Below, piece after piece: positions 46,690 to 57,366 of a stretch of DNA of 64,000 nt. This DNA comes from Solea solea. Taxonomy: Eukaryota; Chordata; Actinopteri; Pleuronectiformes; Soleidae. Position 1 is the stretch's first letter. The number at the start of each line of letters is the position of its first letter. The translations under genes were made by a program, and so were the position numbers. The notes beneath the pieces were generated by a model, which was not told where the DNA came from, did not search any database, and saw only the letters and a list, made by a program, of their open reading frames with translations. The stretch spans positions 21,162,530-21,226,529 of the forward strand of contig NC_081142.1 in assembly GCF_958295425.1 (NCBI RefSeq). Direction: 5' to 3'.

Positions 46690-47320
46690 TAAACGTCTCC
46701 CTTGTTTGTTACGACGCCACCTGCTGTTTCATGCCTTGCCTCGGCACAGCATGGTTAAGTTGTGTTACCATGAGCATAGTACCTGTTACCAGGTACTTCT
46801 TTTTTTAGTACCTGCTCTGCTTTGCAGTAGAGATGCAACCTAAACCGTGCCGTGCCGTGCCGAGGTGAGACCACAGTGGCAAATGGCCATAGGCCTACGC
46901 AGTACAAACGTGGAGTCATAATTACTAGCACTGTTGCGTCCACTGTCTCTCTCTCTCTCTAAAGTTGGCGTGAGATTCCGTGCAGAGCAATGAGCGAGTA
47001 AAGTTAAGCCATTTCTAAGAGAGAGAGAAAATGACGACGTGATGCCTGGGAAAGTCTGGGGAAATTCCAAGATCTCTGTCTCACTAAAGACAATTTACAA
47101 AGACTGACTTTGACCCAAGGTACCAAGGATAATCATTTGTCCAGATGCCGAGCCGTGCTGCAAACCAATAAAAGTGGACACCGTCACGGACGAAGAGGCA
47201 CTTACAAGTCGCGCGACCCATCTTAAGCTGTGTCAGCACATTTGGTTTCTTGAATTTGAGGACATTGGTCCCGCAAAGTCCTTGAAACTTGATGTCAACC
47301 AAGATGTGGGACCCCCTGTT
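46690..47320 (+). repeat. dispersed repeat with BED-finger-like relic, copy 3
   Basis: Same order of blocks as copy 2: TTGTTACGACGCCACCTGCT, a GTGCCGTGCCGTGCC stretch, GGCCTACGCAGTACAAACG, GTCATAATTACTAGCACTGT (uninterrupted here), (CT)n, GTGATGCCTGGGAAAG, GCAAACCAATAAAAGTGGAC, CTTAAGCTGTGTCAGCAC and TTGATGTCAACCAAGATG. The empty GTCATAATTACTAGC junction here is the natural pre-insertion site for the hAT at 36804-37526. Confidence 0.6.
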
Positions 47321-48584
47321 TCCATGTTTAGGTAGAAATATTTGAATGATAAGTGGACAATTGTCTTGAAATTCCTCAAATATCACTGGGTTAAAAGTAT
47401 CTGAGGATATCAAGGCCAGTATATGTTTACACTGACCTCACAGACGTCAGTGAAGTGTAGACACTGAATATTTATTTTATTTTTAATTTTTTTAGTCCCT
47501 CAACAGCTTATTTGATCTATTGTGAACCAGATATGAAGTGAAAATACACCTACCTACGCTTTAATAAATTATATTGTTGTGGGACAATGAAACTACATAT
47601 ACACATGCAAGTAAATAAGTAACAGCCACACACACACACAGATTCTGCTGTAATAATTTAGGCACTTTTCATTGTTTCATTATTATTTTCTTATCAGCAG
47701 GACCAGACTCTGTTTCTGCAGATATATTTTTTGGGTCATTTGCAAAACAACAAGAGCTTTACTGACTTTTTGATCAAATCTCCAAACATTTGTCTTTAAA
47801 GTAATCTCTTGTGCCATAATGTTGCTTATCTTTCCTTCGGCCGCTGTTGTTTCTACATTAGAATAACTCCAGCGCATCTCAACACTGTGTGACATTGAGT
47901 TCGAACAACATCAGGACAAATGTGACTCAAGCCCCGAAGGCCTCAGTGAGCACTGAGGAGGAGCTGCCAATGCAACTGTTATAGTTGTGCATCAGTGTCG
48001 AGCTCCAATCCTCCGTAGATCGAGAAGGAGCTCCTGTCGGCTGTAAATTACACCACCACAGTCATCATCCGAGTGTCAGTCTCTGCAAATGAGGTCTGCA
48101 GAGGATGCCTGGCCTCCACATGCTCTGCAATCCCCTTTGACTGTAGCTAAGTGCAGGGATAATGAAAGCAGATGACAGTCTTCCTCAGCACTTGTTTTCT
48201 CTCTCTCTCTGATGAGTGGAATGCAGGAGGAGGAGGAGGAGGAGGAGGAGACCTTGGGACAAAGGCTGTGATTTTTGACTCCCATCTCGTGCCTCACTGC
48301 CTCAGCGGCTCCTTATTAAAGCTGTGATGAAAAAGTCATCATGAGCCGAGGCAGTTTAAGGCGAAGAGTGATGAGCAGTGTGCGTTAACGCGGCGCACTG
48401 TAGTTCATTTCTCGAGGCTGACCTTCAGCGGTACGTTCCTAACGTGACATACACGGAGTTGTGTTGTTAAAGTTCCATTACCTCTGTCTGAGTGACCATG
48501 AGGCACACAGACGGTACATTATCAGTACTGTCACAGCTATCTTTGAGATAGACGGACAGGAAACCATAGTTTATGATAAATGTG

Positions 48585-48688
48585 CATGTTTTATAGTGAA
48601 TGTGCGAGTGAATAGGTGTGAATGGGTGAATGGTTAAGCCAGTAAAGACGAGAAAAACACGAGATACATACAGACCATTTACCATTTC
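48585..48688 (+). mobile_element. 3' fragment of a tRNA-derived SINE
   Basis: GTGTGAATGGGTGAATGG, AAGACGAGAAAAACACGAGA and CAGACCATTTACCATTTC match the tail of the SINE at 35446-35763. The tRNA head is absent. Confidence 0.65.
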
Positions 48689-48780
48689 AATAGATAATGA
48701 TGATATTTTATAGAATTTCAAAATAAAAGGGTTTGTTTTGAAATGGAACGATATATAGTTCACAGGTATTTTAAAGAAAA

Positions 48781-48880
48781 CTTTTATATTTATTTATTTA
48801 TTTATATGTTTGTATATATATACATATATATGTATGTACTGTATATGTATATGTACATATACATATATATATAATGCATT
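48781..48880. repeat. (TTTA)n and (TA)-rich simple sequence
   Basis: TTTATTTATTTA then TATATATACATATATATGTA with local self-complementarity. No gene. Confidence 0.8.
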
Positions 48881-50355
48881 CTAATTATGAAACTATGGAT
48901 ATTTGTTAGGTATTTCATGCGGTATAAGTCATATTGAAAAGGTACAATAACATTAAAGTTAGCTGGACAAATCATTCCACTTCTTATTATTTTGTAAAGT
49001 GAATGACTCACATTATTAATATTGCTGCAATTATGGGCTAAAAGTGTCAGTGTTTCAGAAACCGTAATAACCCTGTAATAGTGCTTCACTGCCAATTACA
49101 GTTTTTTCCTTTTGATTTGTGTCTCATTGATGTTAAAGGCCTCAAAGTCTCCACGTTACCACAGTAATGAGTTCTGTGCGACCACATCAGGCTGAAGCGA
49201 GACACTGGGGAGTGATTCTGAGTTTCTGTGACTGTACCTCCAACGTGACGCCCGCCCGGTGATTCACTGCACGCCCAAAATACACTGCAACGCTAATAAT
49301 CTGCTCAATTTACAGGCACCTGCTCAGACACATAAAGTATTGATTTAACAATTTATATCAGCAAAGCAGAATGGTGGTAAAACATTTCCGTCTTTTAACA
49401 TCTGTCACATCTGTCACATCTGTCACTGGGTATAAAAGCTTGTTTCACACTCATCCGACGATTCAAGGTCTTTACAATGCATCCATTTAAAATAATTGAA
49501 AGCAATTATAAGCGGCGAGGACAGGAGTTGCCGTTACTCATATTTGATTTTGGACAGGACTTTCAAAGTAAAGTTGGGAGTCACTGCTAATACAAACCCT
49601 GTGTGTGAGAATGGTGTCTCTTTTCATTTCCTCTGCCTTTATATGAATAAGTTAAAGTCTAATATAGAAGTTTAATCCATTTTTTTTGGGATTCAATTGA
49701 AATGGAGCAAGTGTGGTGGGTGTGTTTTAATCTCGGGGACCGACATTTGCTTCACGGCGGAGGATCAATCAGAGGAGGATCATGAAGCTAAATGAATTAC
49801 ACAGACATGACATGTAGAGCTGACTGCTGCTTTGATTATGTCTGAGTGTGAGTAATTACATTTTATTATAAGGGAAATGGAGAGAGATCAAATATCAGAG
49901 AAGCTGTAGATTCGTTTACTAGACAGACTATGCAAATTATTTTGATATTTATTTCCTGAAATTGGTCAAATCGTCAATGAATGAATTGGTCAATAGTCAT
50001 GTCATCGTTTCCTCGAGACTAAAATGACAGGATCAAAATCACTGGTTTGGATGTCAGAGATAAAAACTTAAATCCGTTATAACTCAAATAAAAGTATTAA
50101 CAGCATTTTAGCTGATTTCTTCTTTAAATGGAGAAGAATATTTGCTACAGTTGGAGAATTGTGTGCTTGAAATGGCACAAGTGTGTCTTTAACTGTTTTA
50201 AAACAACTGTGATGACTGTAAAACATAACATTTGCTTTTATCAAACCCCTCATGTTACAAGGAGCAGCGCTGCTCTGTCTCCTGACATTTCCCTGTCGAA
50301 ATGTCACCGACTGATGAACTCGTCTCCGAAAGTGCAAAACTTTCCAACGTTCCGT

Positions 50356-50387
<32 letters not shown>

Positions 50388-51096
50388 TTGACACTTACTG
50401 TGATTAATTACCGTGCAGTGAAAATGGAGAATAAAACCATCAATCACTGCCACTTGCTGAGCTGACTCAGCCGGATCCTGATGAATTAGTTACAAGGTCT
50501 AAAAGTCTAAATGACTTCTATGCTTGCTTTTGATGTGTGCAATTTCCCGGTTTCTCTGAAAGAGAAACACACAGTAGACGTCATAGGAGTCGACTCATGC
50601 GCTACACATACTTTTTTTTGGGCATTTTAAAGGTGCTGTGGGCATTTTTTATGCCATCACCCCAAAGCAAATTCGCAGCTGTTGAACAGTGTACAAGAAG
50701 CATTCCATCAAACTTGCCATGAGCAGTTTCCAGTGGTGCATTACAACTAAAATGTAAACTGTTTAACTGTATATTAATTCAAGGCTATCACTCTTTGATT
50801 TACACTGATATAAATGATCAAATTATTAATAACATAAAATCAACGTATGACTTATCAATGACATAAAAACTGCTCCTCCCTTTCCCTGATTTTGGTCAAA
50901 ATCTGTTTATTTAGAGAAAATGTTGCTGCCGGGAAGACTTTTACATTTTCAGACTAAAATGTTTGAAAGGTCAACGCGGTTCGACCTTGGCCTTGCAGTG
51001 GAGCTGTCACCTGTCATGTGTGGGAGTTTCAGTACCTGTTATATGTGCGGTGATGATGTGACGTGTGTAATCATTTCCCTCCTCTCTCGTGTGCAG

Positions 51097-51262
51097 GTGC
51101 ACCTGTTGAAGGACCAGTTGAGCGCAGAGGCCACAGCTCGTCTGGAGGCTCAGGCTCGAGTTCATCAGCTGCTGCTGCAGAACAAAGACCTGCTGCAGCA
51201 CATCTCCCTGCTGGTGAAACAGATCCAGGAGCTGGAGACCAAGATGTCTGGACCAAACATAA
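51097..51262 (+). CDS. nos1ap: nos1ap coding exon E: coiled coil
   Basis: Encodes 55 residues: [55 protein letters not shown], nearly identical to mammalian NOS1AP. Leu/Ile/Val recur with heptad spacing, so a continuous coiled-coil helix is expected. The acceptor is GTGCAG at 51091-51096 after a TCCCTCCTCTCTC tract; the donor is GTGAGT at 51263, leaving one base of a split Met codon. It enters in phase 0, as exon D leaves. The exon's frame stays open upstream to an ATG at 50920, which matters because mammals make a short isoform from the last two exons. Confidence 0.98.
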
Positions 51263-51360
51263 GTGAGTGGATTTTACAGTATATACACAACGATATATCA
51301 TCAAACCGATATTTTGACCCACTCTTACCTCTTCAGGAAAATGTAAAGTAGGATTATTAG

Positions 51361-52180
51361 TAGGGATGTCCCTATCAGGGTTTTTTTGCCTCCGAGTCAT
51401 TTGATTTTGAGTATCTGCCGATACCGAGTCCCGATCCGATACTTCTATAATACATTAAAAAAATTAAGAAGAGCGAAGAAACAGATCCAGGATGTCCCTT
51501 ATTTTTTATTTTATTCACCTTACTTTATCATTTAACACTTATAAACAGAGCATTTCTGTGAGGTAGCTTGAACAATCAAGTAACAATTAATGTATGCATG
51601 GCCAGGATATAAAATCTAAAAATTAAACATTACAACTAAAAGTAGCCTCCTGACTAAAATGGACTATGCAACGATGAAACTGTATTTACTGCAACTGCAC
51701 TGCAAACTGTTATTTCAAAAACAAAACAAAACAACAACAGATGATGGAAATATGACTACACTAGTGTAAGGACAATAAATGATACAAGAATTTCTTTTAG
51801 AAGTTATTTCATTTCAAATGTTAAGGGGTTATAATGTTTTCATGTATTGTATATGTATTGTTCTGTGTAGCAGTGTAGCTCACAAAATAGTATCTGTGCT
51901 CCAGCTTCTGTGATGAGAAGTAGCACATACAGAGAGGTGTGCTCTCTCCTTTTGGCCACAAGGGAGAGTATCTGCTAAAGTGAGCACTGCTCCGGAGGCA
52001 AGCACATGTGTATGAGAACAGTTTCCAATTCCTGTTGAAATATTATAGGTCTGATAATAATAAAAAATAATAAGAATAAATATACATATATATATGGATG
52101 TAACGTCCGATTCCGATCACTTCTGAAACCACATGATTGGCCCCGATTTCCGATCACGTGATCGGGTCGGGACATCCCTA
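51361..52180. mobile_element. hAT-type non-autonomous element with a perfect 8-bp duplication
   Basis: The ends are TAGGGATGTCCC and its exact reverse complement GGGACATCCCTA; the duplication ATTATTAG is at 51353-51360 and 52181-52188. Subterminal GCCGATACCGAG and CCGATCC phrases belong to the same family as 3068-3560. The 820 bp are AT-rich and encode no transposase. It lies in the short intron between the last two coding exons. Confidence 0.93.
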
Positions 52181-52971
52181 ATTATTAGTAGGAGTCTTCC
52201 CTTGGGATTTTCAGTGCCATGTCTATGTATATTATTGTTATTATTTTGATGCTATCCCATCTATGCTGTTCCTGTCTGCTCGCTATTCCTATTCGCATAT
52301 TCCCATTCACGCTGATCAACTGAATGCAAATGTTTGTTATTGCAGTGCAAACTTTCTGTTACATTTATGCTCCAACAACAAGCAACTGGATGACACAATA
52401 TTTAGAGTGAAACTTTTTAACTGCTTTGACTTGATTACTTCTTTGGGCAGAGTGAAAAAAAAAAAAAAAGAAAAATATAATATAACGAGCTGCGTAAGAA
52501 GCATTACTGGCTCCCTGAATCATACTGCGCCGGACAGGAGCCGTTCTTTCCTCGGAGAGAGAGTTTTATTATTCCATTGTTTACGACTGTCACAACAAAT
52601 GATAATTTAGCCGGTGGCTTCAGCCTTTCCAAAGCTGTAAAATGCCTGTCAGAGTATCTTTTAATGTATTTATCTGTTACTTCAGCTGGATTTCTTGGAT
52701 CATAATTTTTAATGTCTAATGTAACTTAAACAGCACACCCACCCCTCCCTCCCTCCCTCCCTTGACCAGCACCGTTTCATTCAAAGTTATGGGATGGAAT
52801 CCCTGTATCTGCATCTATTTTTACATTAATTGCCCTCATTCACTCACTCAGTATGTTTACATGACATTAGGAAAAACGGATTATTGTATTAGTTTGACTA
52901 AAATAAGACTTTTAAAATACATTTTTAAAGTACAGTCTGACTTCATTTGTATCAAATTGAATTACTCATGG

Positions 52972-53020
52972 GCCACACTGTGGTACAGTGGCTGACATTG
53001 TTGCCTCACAACAATAAAGG
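52972..53020 (+). mobile_element. V-SINE tRNA-like head fragment
   Basis: GGGCCACACTGTGGTACAGT, GGCTGACATTGTTGCCTCAC and AACAATAAAGG match the first part of a V-SINE; the core and 3' part are missing. Confidence 0.5.
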
Positions 53021-53389
53021 TTTTTTTCTGTCGGTCTAAATTCTAAAAAAAGAAGGCTATGCAGTGCATGTGTGAGCGTGTCGTCTCAGTGATGACGAAA
53101 TGCTTTGAAACACGTTTTTTTTATTATTATTCATATGTTTTATTTTTTCATACCCACTACAAAAAAAGTGATTTATTAGTTAGAGAAGGATTGATTTAGT
53201 CAGGCTTTCTGAAGAGCTGCCATTCACAGATATCTGTGTCACATATATTATTCTGCTCCGATCCAGCAGCAGGAGGAGGTGACGGGAGACGAATTTAAAT
53301 GAACGGTGGCAACTGTGAATATGATAGAAATATCATCTGCTCATTCATCACTCATCTTGCTTTTTTTCCCCTGGGTCTCGTCTCTCCAG

Positions 53390-53940
53390 TGGGCTCCCAG
53401 GACAGTTTGCTGGAGATCACCTTCAGGTCCACAGTTCCTCCCGTGATCTGTGACGCCACGACCCCGAAACCCGATGTGACGGCTCTGAACCTGCCCGTGC
53501 TCGGCAACAGCGACTGGACCAGCAACGTCTTCTCGTCTTCCAACGGGACTCTCGGAAGCCCGCTAGGTAGGGACCAGTGTCTTCTCAAACTGGAGCGTTT
53601 CCGTTTCCTCCCGGGGCCCCCGGGGCCTCTGCCGACTCCTCAACGTCCCTCGCCTCCCCCGCCGCTTAAGCCCAACAGGCTAGAGATCAAAAGCCCCGGG
53701 GTGTGCGAGGGCACGACGGAGTTGTTCTCCGATGACTTTGCCAGGTTCCGCGAGTCGGGCATCGCCTCGGAGTACGAGTCGAACACAGACGACAGCGATG
53801 ACGATGAGGGGGAGGACGAGGGCGAGGGCGGGGAGGACGTGAGCTTTGGCTGGGGGACAGACGAGGAGACGGTGAGGCTGCTCAATGTGCTCAACAGACA
53901 GACGACACCCGACTGTCTGGGAGACGAAATAGCAGTGTAA
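53390..53940 (+). CDS. nos1ap: nos1ap last coding exon F: C-terminal domain with PDZ ligand E-I-A-V
   Basis: After completing a Met codon with exon E it encodes 182 residues and a TAA stop (53938-53940). Conserved blocks: GSQDSLLEITFRS, TTPKPD, GSPLGRDQCLLKLERFRFLP, RFRESGIASEYESNTD, RLLNVLNRQ and the terminal DEIAV. In mammals the C-terminal end of this protein binds the PDZ domain of neuronal NOS, competing with PSD-95. Compared with the human protein as I remember it, the exon is longer: a Pro-rich stretch (PGPPGPLPTPQRPSPPPPLK), a segment EIKSPGVCEGTTELFSDDFA, and a strongly acidic run (DDSDDDEGEDEGEGGED). The exon is GC-rich. Antisense open frames over it are shadows. Confidence 0.98.
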
Positions 53941-54540
53941 ACGCATACAGCGGCTCTTCCCCTAAAGAATCCGTCCAAACACAATAGCTTTCTACTATTT
54001 TCGTTCACTCACTTCAAACAAAAACACTCAACAGTATATAGAGAAGGATTTGCCAGTATCCCAGATAAACAATGGCCCACTATTTTTATATGACACCCAG
54101 TCAACCTTTCATTAATTACGTTCATTCATTTTTATTTTATTCATTTTCATAATTGGAATAATTGGTCCCTTCAACCTGACCATGAAGCAAATGTTACTGA
54201 ATAATAATGGAGTTAAGTCTCAAAACATTTACAAAGAACACAAAAACAAAAGTGTGAAATGTGGAGCCAGGATCACAGCAAATAAATCAAAGAGCTAAAT
54301 AAATAATAATAATGATGTGTCAGATTATAAAATAAAAACAACAAAAGAACCAAAAGACTTGTACACTTTTAGCACAGAACTTCATCATAAGCAGAACTGG
54401 CAGGCTGTGACTTCAAACTGTCTTGTACTATCCAACTTCCGTTAATCCCTGATGACATTTTATGACTCGATATATTGAATTTTTCAAACACATGCAGCTC
54501 CTTTAATTTAACAAGAGGATGAAGACAAAATAAAAGAACA
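53941..54540 (+). other. nos1ap: proximal 3' UTR of nos1ap with candidate poly(A) signals
   Basis: AATAAA hexamers occur at 54281-54286, 54298-54303, 54331-54336 and 54529-54534. Any of them could end a short transcript. NOS1AP transcripts in mammals have long 3' UTRs, so the real end may lie farther on. There is no further coding sequence in this frame. Confidence 0.5.
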
Positions 54541-54779
54541 GCAGAAAGGAAGACATTTTGTATGGCGTGGTACACGTCTTAAATCTGAATCTCTCCAATG
54601 GAAATATCTTATTCTTTATGTGTAATTATAGTCCCATCGCTGCTCTAATCCTGGAACGGTGATACGGTCACAGTTTGACGTGACTTTTAATTCATTCTTA
54701 CTTTAAAGCTGCACAGACAGACGTCTGCAGGGAACACAAGAGTAAAGAGTAAAGATTTATGAGTCGCTACGTTCTGGGT

Positions 54780-55080
54780 CGACTCAAATTCTGATAAGTT
54801 GACTTTTTGCCATGTTCATTTCATACAGTCTATGTCTTGTTTTCGGTAGTTTGGATTAGCCCAACCCACAGGAGACAGAAAGATTAAAGAACGTCCGGTG
54901 GTTTCATTTCATTTTGAGTGTGTCATTTTAGATGGCGATAAAAAAAGTCAAATGCAAAGTTTGCCAGCAACAGTTTGCATATCACAGCTTGACTACAAAC
55001 ATATCATATCAAAACGGTAAGCTGACTTGTCTTTGTTATGTTGCTCCGTCCGTTTTGAGTATACGAACATATCAGAATTG
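54780..55080 (+). pseudogene. hAT-type transposon relic with a BED zinc finger start
   Basis: A frame beginning at 54930 reads MAIKKVKCKVCQQQFAYHSL then TTNISY. C-x2-C followed by Q-F-A-Y-H-S-x-T-T is the N-terminal half of the BED finger of hAT transposases; the second half (H-x-H/C region) is lost at about 55015. Upstream, TTCATACAGTCTATG and TTTGGATTAGCCCAACCCAC also occur in other transposon copies in this window (30116 region reversed; 3192-3211). Confidence 0.6.
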
Positions 55081-55418
55081 GCATATTCCATTGTTTTAGT
55101 CTAATAATCATTGATTCGTTTTATAATATGTATATAACGGCGCTATGTGTGAGGACATGCACCGAGACAAATTATCTAAATATTCCCCAACAGTTGATAT
55201 CAATGTAGTGTAGTATAGTATATTTTCGGAAACCATGCGCTATGATATTGCGCAGACGCGCGGAATACAAACTGCTTTCAGAGCCGTCAGTCGAAATTCT
55301 TTCGAGAGACTCCAGAAGTTGGCTGTAGGTCGCTGAACTTGATTAAGTTAAGGTGAAAGTGAAATTCCTAAGGCCATTTGCCTACAGCTAACTTCTAAAG
55401 ATGTGGATTGTTAGCGAG

Positions 55419-55449
<31 letters not shown>

Positions 55450-56848
55450 AATAAGCACACATGATAAGCTTGGACATTTTGTCTTACTCTGGTATAGTCC
55501 TCTGTTGTCTGTCACTAACACAAGGAGACAAAGATTTGCTTCATGTTCAGTCTCAACTCTTCTTGATAACAATAACAGTGTCGTGTGAGATTACGGTCAC
55601 GTCTGTAATCTCATCGTCCGTAAATCTCTGTAAAGCTTAAAAGCTCTTGCTTTCCTTTTTCCTCCTTTTGTTTTCCTTCCTTTACCTTTTCTTTTTCATT
55701 ACACGCACCAAGGTTTTTATCCGTACATCACATCACACGCACGGACACACACTCCCTCACAGACGTCTTCAAACTGGGATTCATAAGGTCGCGAAGGAGT
55801 TATTACACAAAGTCTATCTGTCTGTGTACGTGTGTGCGAGCGCTCCGTCACGTAGCTATCAGGACATAATGTGAAGTCGGACGTGCTCCTCTGGTTCTCA
55901 CAGCGAACACTCGCTCACGACATCCTCCCGTAGAGCGACTTCAGGGGCACAGCTTTCGATTTGTCAGGATCGGGAAAGCGTCGCCGTCCGGCACACGACC
56001 AAAGGATTTTGTTTCCCCCGCCGCAGACTGACGAGCTCTTGTCCTTGATGTTGTGAGACGTGACTCCTCTGGCGAGGACCGATGAACACCTGAGACACAT
56101 TTTGGACTTGGTTCCAGTCACTTTGTGTGTGTGAAGATAAAAGAATCAAAGACTATTTTTAGACAAACCGGACAAACTTTGTTTTCTACGTCATCCCAGT
56201 GCAACGTCGAACTGCTCCGTCCTTGACTTCTGGCTGGCAGCCCTCGTTTTTTTTTGTCTCCTCGCTATTTGTTGGTAGTCAGAGCGTAATCGCACTGTTG
56301 TCCACACATTTCCCCCGTGTTTTAATTTATGTAAAGCCGGGATTAGTCGGACCGCGAGGAACGCTGTCTGTTTCCCCTTTTTTTTTCCATCCCCGCAAGC
56401 AGAAACTCTCCCCTCGTGCAGGGAACAGCAGCTCACACAGATGACAGCCAAAAATTGGTCTTGTTTGTTTAAACCCGGCTTTGTGTATGGCCTCCAGGCT
56501 CCATGCCATATTAAAGTGTTCATTTGGTTTCACAAGGAAAAGCCACAGAGTTTTTCTTTCATGAGGTCTGTCAGAGCAGCACTCCGGGTCAGATTGGTGC
56601 GGTCAGTCCGGTATTTGGTTGCAGCAGATGCTGCCGAGGTTTAAACTGCAGCGGCTAAGAGCTTCAGCCCCGATAGGATCTTACCAATCTAGCGAAAGTC
56701 GATAATATGAACTCCCCTGTTTGTATTTAAAGCTCAAACATAGATTCCATCTGGGATTTGATTAAGTTTGTCAGTAAAATTGTGCCAAGTCACTCAAAGG
56801 TACCAAATGTGGTCCTGATCCAAAATCAATATGTGGAAAACACCACAT

Positions 56849-56866
56849 GGGGGGGGGGGGGGGGGG
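56849..56866 (+). repeat. poly(G) run of 18
   Basis: A homopolymer in downstream DNA with potential for G-quadruplex or slippage. Its length is likely uncertain in the assembly. Confidence 0.8.
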
Positions 56867-57198
56867 TAATTGATCCTCTTAATCTCTGAAGTTGCTCTGA
56901 AAGCAAACTTTGCAGGGTCAGACTTGAAAATGCACCTGACGATTCGTGACTCAATCTAAAAATGCAGCTGCATACTCGGAGGGGAGGACACTTCCAGCGG
57001 ACTGACCAACAGCACGCATTCAAAAAAAAAGCAAAAATACAGTGACATTTCAGACTCTCTCAGAAATGATGATCATCTGAACGGAGCTGGTTCCAAGTCC
57101 ACTTGGAGATGTCGTGCAGCCCTCAGACATTTGTCAGGGTCCTGGATTGAGACGTGCTACCTCCACTGGAAGCTTTTACCTGTTCATTTCAAGATTAA

Positions 57199-57366
57199 AG
57201 GAATACTAGGAATATTACGAGTATAGGGGTAGTATTTTATTTATTTTTTAAATTGTGCTTCCCAATCTCGACTCAGGCGAAACTGAGGATGGGAAGCCCA
57301 ATTTTTCAATAATGCTACCCCTATTCTAGATATTCAAAGCTAAATGCAAATGGGTGAAGTATTCCT
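57199..57366. mobile_element. TTAA-flanked (piggyBac-like) MITE
   Basis: TTAA flanks both sides (57195-57198 and 57367-57370). The left end is AGGAATACTAGGAATATTAC and the right end GGTGAAGTATTCCT. Internal blocks GTATAGGGGTAGTATT and AATGCTACCCCTATTC mirror each other. 168 bp, non-coding. A right-half copy is at 38850-38940. Confidence 0.75.

Larger units (their letters stand above)
38596..51096 (+). other. nos1ap: nos1ap intron between exons D and E (12.5 kb)
   Basis: Non-coding as far as I can see. It contains a piggyBac-like MITE relic (38850-38940), a non-LTR retrotransposon fragment (about 39000-39360), CCCTAA repeats, a V-SINE (40841-41227), a probable DNA-transposon relic (41760-42240), a nested hAT pair (43089-43974), an unexplained open-frame region (45170-45700), a BED-finger repeat copy (46690-47320) and AT-rich tracts near 48780-48880. 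The region 45885-46090 and part of 49740-49900 have the look of conserved non-coding DNA. The last 180 bases before exon E are open in the exon's frame. Confidence 0.85.
51263..53389 (+). other. nos1ap: nos1ap intron between exons E and F (2.1 kb)
   Basis: Its main content is a hAT-type element starting 98 bases after the donor (51361-52180). A V-SINE head fragment (52972-53020) and T/A-rich simple sequence follow. It ends in TCTCTCCAG at 53381-53389. No coding sequence recognised. Confidence 0.9.

Noticed and set aside
53299..53389. in-frame ATG and 30 codons before exon F
   Set aside because: A TCTCTCCAG acceptor ends at 53389 and the split codon with exon E gives the conserved M-G-S-Q-D-S, so this is intron.
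53640..54008. minus-strand frames of 122 and 88 codons over exon F
   Set aside because: They are shadows of the GC-rich coding exon and resemble no family.
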